Part shown: in pieces, positions 16,335 to 24,865 of the stretch
How positions within the stretch are numbered: the first letter of the stretch is position 1
How the letters are laid out: every line of letters starts with the position of its first letter
Notes under the pieces: generated by a model
What the model was told of the DNA's origin: nothing
Databases searched by the model: none
The model's input: only the letters and a program-made list of their open reading frames with translations
Position numbers and translations under genes: made by a program
Assembly (NCBI GenBank): GCA_017405965.1
Contig: JAFQZK010000001.1
Span: 1 to 64,000, forward strand
Direction: 5' to 3'
DNA length: 64,000 nucleotides
From: Muribaculaceae bacterium
GTDB taxonomy: Bacteria; Bacteroidota; Bacteroidia; Bacteroidales; Muribaculaceae

Positions 16335-17603
16335 TTATTCGTCGGCTTTTTTGCTGGGCTTGCTGCCGACCAGTGCATAGAACAGGATGTAGGCAGCGCA
16401 GGCTACGGGAATCCAGTAGCTCGAGAGGATGCTCACCTTGTCGGCTACAACTGCCTGCAGAGCGACCATCACGGCGCAACCGAATACCATCGTCATGAAG
16501 ATGCCGCTGGCAGCAGCAGTGAACTTGCCCAAGCCCTCAACAGCCATGTTGAAGATGCCGCCCCACATTACCGAGGTGCAAAGACCTACGAGGATGAAGG
16601 CAAACACGCCCACAGGAACGGGAGTCCAAATCACGCTCAGGTTACCCCAGTCGATGCCGGGAACGCTCACCTTGATGTCGGTGGGGGCAAACATGCCGAA
16701 CAACAACAGCACGACAGCGATGGCGGCAACAGTCGATACCATGGCGCGACTGCTGACTTTGCCACCGATGGCACCACCAATAGTTCGACCGATGAACATC
16801 ATCAGCCAGTAAACTGACGCAATCAGTGCAGCTACACCTGCAGTTACGCCAATCTCGGGCGTCTGCAGATAAGATATCATGTAAGTGGGAGTACCCACCT
16901 CTACACTCATGTACAGGAAGATGGCGAGAGCACCCAGGGCGAAGTGACGGAATTTGAGTGCGCCGGGGATGAGGCTCATCTCCATCGGTGCCTGCTCGGG
17001 CTCCTCAATCTTGGTGAACAACAATACGATAAAGGCTACGATGAAGATGCCCAGGGCGATGAACATCGCGGGGGTGGCATCAGCAATAACGGTGTTCTTG
17101 GTTACCTCACCGATGAGGGCACCCATCAGTATGTAAACAGCCACTGCTGCAGCCGAGTTGAAAGCACCGCCAATCTGGATGAGTTGGTTGCCGGTCTTGC
17201 CGCCGCCGCCCAGGACGTTGAGCAAGGGATTAACAACGGTGTTGAGCATGCACATGCACATACCGCTGATGAATGCGCCCAGCAAGTAGATCCAGTAAGC
17301 TCCGTTGCCGCCGATCTGACCGCTCAGGTACTCAATCACAAGACCGATGATACCCACGATGAGCGCGGCAAGCGCAGTCTTTTTGTAACCCATCTTGGTG
17401 ATGAGCATACCGCTGGGAATACCCATCAGCAGATAAGCGATGAAGTTGGCGTAGTTACCGATCTGTCCGGCAGCCTCCGAGGCGCCGAATTGGTTCTTAA
17501 CGATGGTTGCCATCGGTGAGCACAGGTTGGTGACGAAGGCAATCATTGCGAATAGCGCGATCATCATGATAATCGCTGCCCATTGTTTGGATTTTTGAGC
17601 CAT
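16335..17603 (-). CDS. Major facilitator superfamily sugar permease-like transporter
   Basis: 422 aa with 12 predicted membrane helices. The N-terminal part (NLCSPMATIVKNQFGASEAAGQIGNYANFIAYLLMGIP, in part) and its two-half layout resemble the FHS/fucose-galactose-glucose permease group. The loop MGYKKTALAAL stands where MFS proteins keep their cytoplasmic basic motif. It probably imports a sugar with H+, but the substrate cannot be assigned from sequence. A GH29 fucosidase gene lies elsewhere in the window (43457) and is not linked. It has its own promoter and terminator, so it is monocistronic. Confidence 0.88.
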   Translation of the reverse strand: MAQKSKQWAAIIMMIALFAMIAFVTNLCSPMATIVKNQFGASEAAGQIGNYANFIAYLLMGIPSGMLITKMGYKKTALAALIVGIIGLVIEYLSGQIGGNGAYWIYLLGAFISGMCMCMLNTVVNPLLNVLGGGGKTGNQLIQIGGAFNSAAAVAVYILMGALIGEVTKNTVIADATPAMFIALGIFIVAFIVLLFTKIEEPEQAPMEMSLIPGALKFRHFALGALAIFLYMSVEVGTPTYMISYLQTPEIGVTAGVAALIASVYWLMMFIGRTIGGAIGGKVSSRAMVSTVAAIAVVLLLFGMFAPTDIKVSVPGIDWGNLSVIWTPVPVGVFAFILVGLCTSVMWGGIFNMAVEGLGKFTAAASGIFMTMVFGCAVMVALQAVVADKVSILSSYWIPVACAAYILFYALVGSKPSKKADE

Positions 17604-17654
17604 TTCTTAAATGATATTTTTAGGATTAATAATTGTTTTCGTTGAAAATTCTGC

Positions 17655-17662
17655 CAAAAGTA
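17655..17662 (-). promoter_or_regulatory. -7 box for the MFS permease gene
   Basis: TACTTTTG on the minus strand, ~52 nt before the start codon and 20 nt after the yggS terminator stem. Confidence 0.7.
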
Positions 17663-17681
17663 CAATTTTTCTAAAAAACAA

Positions 17682-17716
17682 GCAACAGATGGCCGTAAAA
17701 ATTTACCATCTGTTGC
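17682..17716 (-). terminator. Intrinsic terminator after the YggS-family gene
   Basis: Perfect 11-bp stem GCAACAGATGG/CCATCTGTTGC followed on the minus strand by TTGTTTTTTAG. It runs almost directly into the MFS promoter. Confidence 0.9.
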
Positions 17717-17744
17717 CGTTTAAAGGGTTTCGGTGTGTTTTTTT

Positions 17745-18419
17745 TCAGTATTCTCGGGGGCCGAAAATGGCAGTCCCGATGCGTACCAGCGTTGCGCCGT
17801 ACTTGACGGCGATGGGCCAGTCGTCGCTCATGCCCATGCTCAACTCGTTGAAGTACTCGCTCTCGTCAAAGCATTCATCCTTCAAGGTGATGAAGGTGCG
17901 ACGCACCAGGTCAAATTCCTGGGCTACCTGTTCCATGTCATCGGTGAGCGAGGCCATGGCCATCACGCCGCACACGTGGACGTGAGGCAGATTCTCGGTC
18001 AGCTCACCGGCCTCAGCGGCTTCCAAGACCTCATCAACGCTGAAACCGCTCTTGGTCTCTTCCTGGGCTACGTGCAGTTGCAGCAGCACATCCACAGTGC
18101 GGTCGATACGGGCCGCCTCTTTCTCGATGAGCTTCAGCAACTCGACACTGTCCACGCTCTCGATGACACTCACGTGAGGCATGAGGGCACGCACTTTGTT
18201 CTTCTGCAAGTGGCCGATGAAGTGCCAACGGATGTCTTCGGGCAGTTGCGGTGCCTTGGCCACAAGCTCTTGGACACGGTTCTCGCCGAAGAGACGTTGA
18301 CCGGCTGCATAGGCTTCGGCAAGCTCTTCGACTGGATGAAATTTTGAAACAGCCACAAGTCTCACTCCATCAGGAAGCTTATCTGTGACAATCTCAAGGT
18401 TTTCTTTAATGTTTGCCAT
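17745..18419 (-). CDS. YggS/PLPBP-family pyridoxal phosphate-binding protein
   Basis: 224 aa. A single TIM-barrel PLP protein thought to handle free pyridoxal phosphate and amino-acid homeostasis; no catalytic reaction is established. The PLP lysine is in LVAVSKFHP (K26). Family blocks FGENRVQELVAKAP, WHFIGHLQKNKV, VCGVMAMAS and the C-terminal SMGMSDDWPIAVKYGATLVRIGTAIFG are intact. The start ATG lies 6 nt after the DUF4494 gene, so the two form an operon. Slightly short N-terminus is normal for Bacteroidota members. Confidence 0.96.
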   Translation of the reverse strand: MANIKENLEIVTDKLPDGVRLVAVSKFHPVEELAEAYAAGQRLFGENRVQELVAKAPQLPEDIRWHFIGHLQKNKVRALMPHVSVIESVDSVELLKLIEKEAARIDRTVDVLLQLHVAQEETKSGFSVDEVLEAAEAGELTENLPHVHVCGVMAMASLTDDMEQVAQEFDLVRRTFITLKDECFDESEYFNELSMGMSDDWPIAVKYGATLVRIGTAIFGPREY

Positions 18420-18425
18420 GGGTGG

Positions 18426-18908
18426 TCAAGCGTTTTTGCTCTGAATGTTTTGGCGTGCTTCACGGTCGGCGCGGGTCTCGCCGAGGTCAGCGGGGAAGAC
18501 GTCCATGAGCGGCGTCTCGGTGATCGAGGCGATTTCAAAATCGGCCATGGTATCGTGCATTCCCTCCATGAATGTGGCCAGTGCGCCCTTGAAGTCGCTG
18601 GCCTGAACGAGCTGGAAACTGGCAGTGCGTTTCTCAACAGCTGTTTTCTCGTCGATGGTGATGAAGTTGGTCTTTACTTTATACCAGCGGTCGCCGGCCT
18701 CATTATAAAAAATGTCACTCAACTTGACACGCTTGACGGTATCCACACTGAACTCACCCGAGATAAAGGGCTGCATCTTATCGGTGATGCGGGCCTCGGC
18801 CTCGGTAAATGACAGTGCGTCAACAAGATAGGGCTCTGAAACGGTTTTCAGAACACCGTTTTCCATCATTCGGTCATATTTTACCTTACATTCAAACCAC
18901 TGTGACAT
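18426..18908 (-). CDS. DUF4494 protein
   Basis: 160 aa, soluble, no signal peptide. It matches the Bacteroidota-specific DUF4494 family (WFECKVKYDRMMENG, VDALSFTEAEARI, GDRWYKVKTNFITIDEKT). Function unknown. It is the first gene of a two-gene unit with the YggS-family gene, an arrangement that hints at a shared amino-acid or cofactor role, but this is inference. The C-terminal ~25 residues are charged and probably disordered. Confidence 0.88.
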   Translation of the reverse strand: MSQWFECKVKYDRMMENGVLKTVSEPYLVDALSFTEAEARITDKMQPFISGEFSVDTVKRVKLSDIFYNEAGDRWYKVKTNFITIDEKTAVEKRTASFQLVQASDFKGALATFMEGMHDTMADFEIASITETPLMDVFPADLGETRADREARQNIQSKNA

Positions 18909-19001
18909 AATTATTTGATTTTATATTTTTAAAGTGATAATTTAAGTTTAATAGTTATTTATTCTCTAGTTCTAAATCAGCTGACTTGCGAATCACTAAT
19001 C

Positions 19002-19038
19002 GTTTATTGATGAAGGGGTTTTCCCTTCACCAATAAAC
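19002..19038 (-). terminator. Hairpin downstream of the nitronate monooxygenase-like gene
   Basis: GTTTATTG-A-TGAAGGG pairs with CCCTTCA-C-CAATAAAC (15 pairs and one mismatch), 7 nt after the stop at 19046. No U-run follows on the minus strand, so it may protect the 3' end rather than terminate alone. Confidence 0.6.
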
Positions 19039-19045
19039 TTTTACA

Positions 19046-20032
19046 TTAAAAAGATCTTCTTGACATTTGCTCCTCCATGGCCTGGTTGATGAGCTGCCTG
19101 CGTGCGATGTAATATTCTTGAACAAACCGTTGCATCACCACATCCACAGGCTCAATTTCGCGTCCTTTCAGCAAGCTGGCGGCTTGACCGATTTCCAGTT
19201 CTCCGTTCTCGACATCGCCCTCAAAGATACCGGTGCGGGTCTTGCCGATCCCGATGAGATCAAGCAGCTCTTCCTCGCTGGCACCGCGGTTTTCGGCCTC
19301 CAGAACATTGGCCTGGAAACCGTTTTTAACCAAACGCGTAGGAGAAAGCTTCCTGAAGTGCAGCATGGTACTGCCTTCATCGAGATTCAGGCACAGGCGC
19401 TTGAAGTTCTCATGGGCCGAGCTCTCCTCGGTCAATGCGAATAATGTGCCTACCTGTACACCGTCGGCGCCCATCGACTCCGCGGCAAGCATGGCGTCGC
19501 CGGTGGCGATGCCGCCTGCAGCGATAAGGGGCAGATCTGTAGCACGTCTCACGGCAGGTATGAGACACATGGTGGTCGTTTCCTCTTTGCCGTTGTGGCC
19601 GCCGGCCTCAAAACCCTCGGCAACGACTGCATCAACGCCTGCTTCTTGGCATTTCACAGCGAATGCCGATGAGGACACCACGTGGGCCACAAGAATGCCG
19701 CGTTCATGCAGCCAGCTGGTCCACTTTTTGGGACTGCCGGCCGACGTGAACACGACGGGGACCTTCTGCTCGGCGATGACTTCCATCATCTCTGCTGCCT
19801 GAGGACGCATCAGCGGCACGTTGACACCGAAGTTATAAGCAGTTGCTTGACGGCACTTGATGATATGATCACGCAACACCTCGGGAGTCATGGAACCTGC
19901 ACCGATCAGTCCCAATCCGCCGGCATTGCTCACGGCGGCAGCGAGTTCCCACCCACTGCACCACACCATACCGCCTGAAACCACTGGATAATCGATTTCA
20001 AACAGTTCGGTGATTCGGGATAGCATTGCCAT
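19046..20032 (-). CDS. Nitronate monooxygenase / FabK-like FMN enzyme
   Basis: 328 aa TIM-barrel flavoprotein. Family signatures: VVSGGMVWCSGWELAAAVSNAGGLGLIGAGS (in part) at the N-terminus, VVAEGFEAGGHNG with the conserved GGH, LPLIAAGGIATGDAMLAAESMGADGVQVGTLF (in part) for the phosphate-binding loop. Members are either nitronate monooxygenases or FabK enoyl-ACP reductases; sequence alone does not separate these safely, and no fatty-acid genes are adjacent. It follows deoD on the same strand after 57 nt, with a small 7-nt repeat in the spacer, and may be co-transcribed. Confidence 0.85.
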   Translation of the reverse strand: MAMLSRITELFEIDYPVVSGGMVWCSGWELAAAVSNAGGLGLIGAGSMTPEVLRDHIIKCRQATAYNFGVNVPLMRPQAAEMMEVIAEQKVPVVFTSAGSPKKWTSWLHERGILVAHVVSSSAFAVKCQEAGVDAVVAEGFEAGGHNGKEETTTMCLIPAVRRATDLPLIAAGGIATGDAMLAAESMGADGVQVGTLFALTEESSAHENFKRLCLNLDEGSTMLHFRKLSPTRLVKNGFQANVLEAENRGASEEELLDLIGIGKTRTGIFEGDVENGELEIGQAASLLKGREIEPVDVVMQRFVQEYYIARRQLINQAMEEQMSRRSF

Positions 20033-20044
20033 AATAATCCTATT

Positions 20045-20060
20045 ATTAGATATTAGATAT
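20045..20060. repeat. 7-nt-period repeat (ATTAGAT x2)
   Basis: Two perfect ATTAGAT units plus a partial third, in the spacer between the deoD stop and the next ATG. Shortest member of the heptanucleotide family described in the findings. Confidence 0.5.
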
Positions 20061-20089
20061 AAAGATGAAACCTTGGACTGGAAACTGAA

Positions 20090-20800
20090 TCAGATGATAC
20101 CGAAAGCGACGTCCATCATCTTGGTGAAGCTGTTCTGGCGCTCCTCGGCTGTAGTCACCTCACCAGTTATCAGCGAGTCGCTGATGGTGCAGATGCACAA
20201 GGCGCGGGCACCGCTGCGGGCGGCGTTCATGTAGAGTGCGGGAGCCTCCATCTCAACGGCGAGCACGCCCATCTTCTGCCACTGGTCGGTGTCGGGGCTG
20301 TCATCATAGAAGGTGTCGGAAGAATACACGTTACCCACCTTGTAGTGGTAACCGAGCTCCTCGGCCTTCTCGACGGCTGAGCGCAACAGGTCGAAGTCGG
20401 CAATCGGGGCATAGATGCCGGGCAAGTGGAATTGCATGGCGTAGGCGCTGTTGGTGCAGGCACCTTGGGCCATTACCAGGTCGCCGATGTGCAGGTCGGG
20501 GTGCATAGAGCCTGCCGAACCCACACGGATGATGGTCTTCACATCATAGAAATTGAACAGCTCGTAACTGTAGATGCCGATTGAGGGAATGCCCATGCCG
20601 TGGCCCTGAACCGAAATGCGTTTGCCTTTGTAAGTGCCGGTATAGCCCAGCATGCCACGAACCTGGTTGTAGAGCGTGGGGTTCTCGAGATAACGCTCGG
20701 CCATCAACTTGGCGCGCAAGGGGTCGCCTGCCATAATCACTGTGGGTGCAATCTCGCCATATTTGGCGCCGATGTGCGGAGTAGGTGTTTTGTCTGCCAT
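20090..20800 (-). CDS. deoD: Purine-nucleoside phosphorylase, DeoD type
   Basis: 236 aa, the family's usual length. It splits purine (deoxy)ribonucleosides with phosphate into base and (deoxy)ribose-1-phosphate in salvage. Signatures: [24 protein letters not shown] (in part; phosphate-binding GDPLRA), [34 protein letters not shown], the nucleoside-site [13 protein letters not shown] and the catalytic Asp in [11 protein letters not shown]. Its promoter at 20833-20840 lies ~33 nt upstream. Confidence 0.97.
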   Translation of the reverse strand: MADKTPTPHIGAKYGEIAPTVIMAGDPLRAKLMAERYLENPTLYNQVRGMLGYTGTYKGKRISVQGHGMGIPSIGIYSYELFNFYDVKTIIRVGSAGSMHPDLHIGDLVMAQGACTNSAYAMQFHLPGIYAPIADFDLLRSAVEKAEELGYHYKVGNVYSSDTFYDDSPDTDQWQKMGVLAVEMEAPALYMNAARSGARALCICTISDSLITGEVTTAEERQNSFTKMMDVAFGII

Positions 20801-20832
20801 ATACTTATAATATTATAAATGTAGTCTAACTG

Positions 20833-20840
20833 CAAAGGTA
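20833..20840 (-). promoter_or_regulatory. -7 box for deoD
   Basis: TACCTTTG on the minus strand, 32 nt before the deoD start. Confidence 0.7.
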
Positions 20841-20954
20841 CGGAGTTTTTCCCACATTTGACAAATATCGACCTATTATTTTATTACCAATGAACAAATA
20901 AAACCGCATTTGGAAATTATTTCGTGATATTTTGGCCTGTTATTGAATAATGCG

Positions 20955-20962
20955 TATTTTTG
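20955..20962 (+). promoter_or_regulatory. -7 box for the S41-like gene
   Basis: TATTTTTG 38 nt before the ATG at 21001. It lies inside the 5' extension of the longest open frame, which argues for the downstream ATG. Confidence 0.65.
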
Positions 20963-21000
20963 CAATACGAAATCAATGTCAATCAATTAAGAATTGTAAG

Positions 21001-22449
21001 ATGAAGAACGGGCCCGGGAAAAAGCGCTTCTCATTCAAGAAGAGAATACTTATTTTTATTGGTGTGCTGTTGGCTATGATCACAGTTATCCTGTTGATTA
21101 TGGCGTGGCCCATGATACATCCCAAAACATATTCTCCCGCCCAGGTTGCTGCCGATTTGGATTCGCTTGTCGTCTATATCGAGCGTGTTCATCCTGATCC
21201 ATATCGGCAGTTGAGCAAAGTGGAGTTCTACAAGGCTGTCGAGCAGGCCAAGCAGCGTTTGTCTGCAAAGGGGAAAGTGACTCAGATGGAGTTCTACTAC
21301 GAGGCCTCTCGTCTTGCTGCGATGTTCAAGGAGGGGCACCTGTCCGTCCGGTCGGATGTCTTTATTGAGCGGAATATGAAGCTGTTTCCATATTTCACGG
21401 CTTTCCGTCTCGAGCCTGGCACCCACCGCCTTTTCTTGAAGACTGATGTCGAAATTGCTGGACACGGGTTCAAAGCGGGTGATGAATTGCAAGAAATCAA
21501 CGGGAAACCGGTTCGCGAGATTGTTGAAGGGGCGCTCGAGGGCGTTTCGGGCGAGAGCGACGGATTCCGTTGCGCTTTGCTTGACGTTTTTTTTTACGTT
21601 CCCGATCCCTTGAACATTTGGGTGAGTCAAAACATGCCTGCCGATGTGTATCGGGTGAAGATGAGAAAGTCAAGCGGTGAACTGATGAGCCTTGATGTGG
21701 AATCAGTTGGCTTGTTGAAGTGGTTCGTAATGAATAAGGAACAGAATGTTGATGAGTCGTTGCAAGTCAAGGCGCCGTTTGAGAGCAAAATGCTCAATGA
21801 TTCCACGCTGTTGTTCAGCTTTAATGAATGTGTGACCGATGGTTTGAAGGAATTCTTGAGTGATATGTTCGCCAAGGCCAAAGCCGATGGCGTGCGCTAC
21901 CTCATCATTGATAACCGATTTAATACGGGTGGCACCTCCGAGGCCGGAGACGAGTTGTGCCGATACTTGACCGACAAGCCTTTCAGCTCTGTTGACAAGG
22001 TGATGATTCGGTTTTCTGAGCCGATCCGCCTTCTCCAGCGCGAATACTTGAATGGCGTTATTCCGCCACGCGACACCCTGGTGACACAGCTTGACGATCC
22101 TGCCTGCCGTCAACAGCCTTACGGCGATGACGTCCGTTTCGATGGTAAGGTCTTTCTGCTGAACAGTTACTTGACATTCTCGGCGGCTGCCGACTTCGCT
22201 TCACAATTCGCTTACTACAAGATGGGTACCATCGTTGGAGAGGAGACTGGCGGAATGACGATATCATCAGGCGACATCATAACCCTTTTACTCCCTAACA
22301 CAAGACTTGGCTTGTCTTTGCCGTTCAAGTTGTTCTACAATATCGGCGCCGACGAGAATGCTCCGGTTCAGGGCGTGAAGCCCGATGTTGAGGTTCCCTC
22401 TTCGGGTGCTCTCGACATGGCACTGGACATGATAGCCAAAGGGAAATGA
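21001..22449 (+). CDS. S41-like (tail-specific protease family) membrane-anchored protein
   Basis: 482 aa from the chosen ATG. The open frame extends to 20950, but the promoter lies inside that extension. After a basic stretch (KKRFSFKKR) comes one membrane anchor (ILIFIGVLLAMITVILLIMAW, in part), so the body is extracytoplasmic. The S41 features are an N-terminal helical domain with KEGHLSV (counterpart of the DGHxxV motif), PDZ-like loop GHGFKAGDELQEINGKPV, YLIIDNRFNTGGTS, and the nucleophile region NSYLTFSAAADFA. The Lys that follows in CtpA-type enzymes is replaced (VGEETGGMTISSGD), so it belongs to the other S41 branch or is not a classical CTP. Function unknown. Confidence 0.85.
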   Translation: MKNGPGKKRFSFKKRILIFIGVLLAMITVILLIMAWPMIHPKTYSPAQVAADLDSLVVYIERVHPDPYRQLSKVEFYKAVEQAKQRLSAKGKVTQMEFYYEASRLAAMFKEGHLSVRSDVFIERNMKLFPYFTAFRLEPGTHRLFLKTDVEIAGHGFKAGDELQEINGKPVREIVEGALEGVSGESDGFRCALLDVFFYVPDPLNIWVSQNMPADVYRVKMRKSSGELMSLDVESVGLLKWFVMNKEQNVDESLQVKAPFESKMLNDSTLLFSFNECVTDGLKEFLSDMFAKAKADGVRYLIIDNRFNTGGTSEAGDELCRYLTDKPFSSVDKVMIRFSEPIRLLQREYLNGVIPPRDTLVTQLDDPACRQQPYGDDVRFDGKVFLLNSYLTFSAAADFASQFAYYKMGTIVGEETGGMTISSGDIITLLLPNTRLGLSLPFKLFYNIGADENAPVQGVKPDVEVPSSGALDMALDMIAKGK

Positions 22450-22586
22450 GCCAATTTCGGATTTTTTATGGAAAAAGGAGCGGACTGTGGCTTTCTCCTT
22501 GGATTTTACTGTAGTTTACTCATTAGGTTTAACTACTTTTAACAAATCTGGCATGGCTTAAATCTCTCAATTTTGACAAAACAATG

Positions 22587-22594
22587 TACTTTTG
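22587..22594 (+). promoter_or_regulatory. -7 box for the tandem acyltransferase genes
   Basis: TACTTTTG about 120 nt before the first acyltransferase. The leader holds a small hairpin CTTGTT-GTACG-AACAAG (22650-22666) of unknown role. Confidence 0.6.
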
Positions 22595-22721
22595 CAAATA
22601 AAACCTCATTTTATAGTATAGCGTTTTTTCAGTGTCGTTGTGACTTGATCTTGTTGTACGAACAAGTGCTTGGCAAAAAAAGCGGTTAGCAATAAAGTGT
22701 TGATTAGTTGTAATGATCAAG

Positions 22722-23714
22722 ATGTCTAAAGAGTTATCTGCGATAATCAAAGGTATTGCCATATTGCTGATGTTGATTTATCATCTCAGCAATATACCAG
22801 GAATCCAAGGTTTAGACAATGTGTTTCACCGCACGTTGTCAACGGCCTCATATCCGGTATGCTACTTCTTGATTGTGAGTGGATACGGGCTGTATTATGT
22901 TTACAAGCAAGGACGTTTGTCGATGAAGTACCTTCTAAAGCGTTCCTGCAAATTGTATATCGCTTTTTGGATTGTCCTGCTGATTTTTGTCGTAGGCTTG
23001 GCTTCATTCCTTTATCCAGGCCGATTCTCTCTTCAATGGGATGACTTGATACAGAATTTCCTTGGGTGGCGCTGGGGATATTGCCATTTTACCTGGTTCC
23101 TGTTGCCCTACATATTGATGTCGTTTTCGGCTAAATGGGTTTTCCGGGCCATCGATTATCTGGGTAATGTGGTATCAGTTCTTTGCTCATTTTTCATATA
23201 TCTGGTGTGCGGTTTCTTGATCAGCCGCTACTTTGAGTCGTGGCTGCAATGGCACATGGCGGTTTATCATGTGGTGTTGTGGGCCCAGACCTTGTTCACC
23301 TTGACGATAGGTGCTGTGATGGCACGCTTGGTTTTGTCGGGCAAGAGCCTTGTCTGGGACCAATTGAATGGCAAGAATCTGCTGGTTCTCCTGTTGTTGC
23401 TGGTATCGTTTGCCATCCGTGGGCAAGTACACACATCGGTATTGAATCCTTTCCATGCCACTCTAGTCGTGTGGTTGGTTTTGCATTTGAGAATCAGTGG
23501 ATTGCCCAAAACGATTCTTACTGAACTTGGCGATAAGTCGATGTTGATGTGGTTTGCGCAAGGCTTCTTGGGAGTTGCCATGTTCTCAGAGTATATTACA
23601 CTACTGCGATGGCCGGTGCTGATTTGGATTACTTGGGTTGTTGTTTGTTATCTGGTCGCTTGTCTGCTCAAACCGCTGGCCGATGGCGTTGCAAAGGTAG
23701 TCAAGTTGTCCTGA
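22722..23714 (+). CDS. Acyltransferase family 3 integral membrane protein, copy 1
   Basis: 330 aa from the MSKELSAIIKG start. An ATG at 22713 would add three residues, but the downstream one aligns with the paralogue at 23758. About ten helices. The N-terminal His of acyltransferase-3 proteins is seen in MLIYHLSNIPGIQ, and RSCKLYIAFWIVLL fits the conserved Arg region. Such enzymes add acetyl or succinyl groups to surface sugars at the inner membrane; acceptor unknown. It is the first of two adjacent homologues. Confidence 0.87.
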   Translation: MSKELSAIIKGIAILLMLIYHLSNIPGIQGLDNVFHRTLSTASYPVCYFLIVSGYGLYYVYKQGRLSMKYLLKRSCKLYIAFWIVLLIFVVGLASFLYPGRFSLQWDDLIQNFLGWRWGYCHFTWFLLPYILMSFSAKWVFRAIDYLGNVVSVLCSFFIYLVCGFLISRYFESWLQWHMAVYHVVLWAQTLFTLTIGAVMARLVLSGKSLVWDQLNGKNLLVLLLLLVSFAIRGQVHTSVLNPFHATLVVWLVLHLRISGLPKTILTELGDKSMLMWFAQGFLGVAMFSEYITLLRWPVLIWITWVVVCYLVACLLKPLADGVAKVVKLS

Positions 23715-23757
23715 GTCAAATAAACGTTTAACAAATAAAGCTAGCGATAATCAGTAG

Positions 23758-24747
23758 ATGTCTAAAGAGCAATCAGCAATAATCAAGGGCTTCGCTATAT
23801 TGATGATGTTATTATATCATCTGTCTTGTATCCCCAAGATACAAGAGCTGGACTTATTCACTTCAACGTTGTCATCCATTTCTCACCCCATTTTGTATTT
23901 CTTGGTGGTGAGCGGTTATGGTCTTTACCTTGTTTATAAACAGGGGAGGATGACATGGAGCTACTTGTTGAAACGCTCGCTCAAATTATATTTGGCCTAC
24001 TGGGTCGTTCTGTTGATTTTTGTCTTTGGAATTGCCACTTGGATGTATCCCGACCGTTTTCACTATAGCGCGACCGGCGTGGTGCTCAATTTCCTGGGCT
24101 GGAGGTGGGATTACTGCAAATTCACTTGGTTCCTGCTGCCATATGTCTTGATGTGTCTGTCCTCTAAGTGGGTGTTTCGAATCATCGACCGGTTTGGGAT
24201 AGTCGTGTCGTTGATTGTTGCATTCCTGCTTTATATACTTGCCACATTCTGTATCGGCCGTTATTATCCCACGTGGTTGCGTTATCACTATGTGGCCTAT
24301 CATTTTGTCTTGTGGCTCCAGACCCTTTTGGGGTTGACGGTCGGTGCGTCGATGGCGCGCATGGTGACCGAGGGAAAGAGTATCGTTTGGGATAAGTTAA
24401 TGGGCAAGAACCTGCTGTTGCTGGCAGTGTTTGTCGTCTCGATTCTCATCAGGCGACTGTTGCCGTTCCCTGGCATACATCCGTTCCATGTGGTCCTGAT
24501 CATCTGGCTGATTTTGCATTTCGACTGGAATGGGCTTGTCAAGAAAATCTTTGTCGAACTTGGCGACAAGTCGATGATCATGTGGTTTGTCCAAGGTTTT
24601 CTGGCGGTTTATATGTTTGCCGAGTACATGGTGCAGCTGCGCTGGCCATTGCTTATCTGGATTGTATGGACCATCATCTGCTACCTCGTTGCTTGCTTGT
24701 TGAAGCCCGTCATTAATGGATTGGCGAGACTTTTAAGGCTGAGTTGA
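23758..24747 (+). CDS. Acyltransferase family 3 integral membrane protein, copy 2
   Basis: 329 aa. It is clearly homologous to the preceding protein along its whole length: MSKEQSAIIKGFAIL against MSKELSAIIKGIAIL, MLLYHLSCIPKIQ, LNFLGWRWDYCKFTWFLLPY against LGWRWGYCHFTWFLLPY. The pair is therefore a tandem duplication, separated by 43 nt and probably one transcript. It keeps the conserved His of the family. The acceptor sugar is unknown; no glycosyltransferases are adjacent. Confidence 0.87.
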   Translation: MSKEQSAIIKGFAILMMLLYHLSCIPKIQELDLFTSTLSSISHPILYFLVVSGYGLYLVYKQGRMTWSYLLKRSLKLYLAYWVVLLIFVFGIATWMYPDRFHYSATGVVLNFLGWRWDYCKFTWFLLPYVLMCLSSKWVFRIIDRFGIVVSLIVAFLLYILATFCIGRYYPTWLRYHYVAYHFVLWLQTLLGLTVGASMARMVTEGKSIVWDKLMGKNLLLLAVFVVSILIRRLLPFPGIHPFHVVLIIWLILHFDWNGLVKKIFVELGDKSMIMWFVQGFLAVYMFAEYMVQLRWPLLIWIVWTIICYLVACLLKPVINGLARLLRLS

Positions 24748-24770
24748 TGCGTTGTTCACAAAATAATGTG

Positions 24771-24778
24771 TACCTTTG
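24771..24778 (+). promoter_or_regulatory. -7 box for the YitT gene
   Basis: TACCTTTG 88 nt before the YitT start. Confidence 0.7.
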
Positions 24779-24865
24779 CGGCCAAAATTTGTGAAAGTCG
24801 AGTGCCATGAAGCATATTGCGATGGCTGAGACGCATTATATTTTTCATAATTCAAAGAATTAGAG

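Noticed and set aside
20950-21000. Upstream ATG for the S41-like gene
   Set aside because: A -7 box lies within this extension, so the transcript would begin after it.
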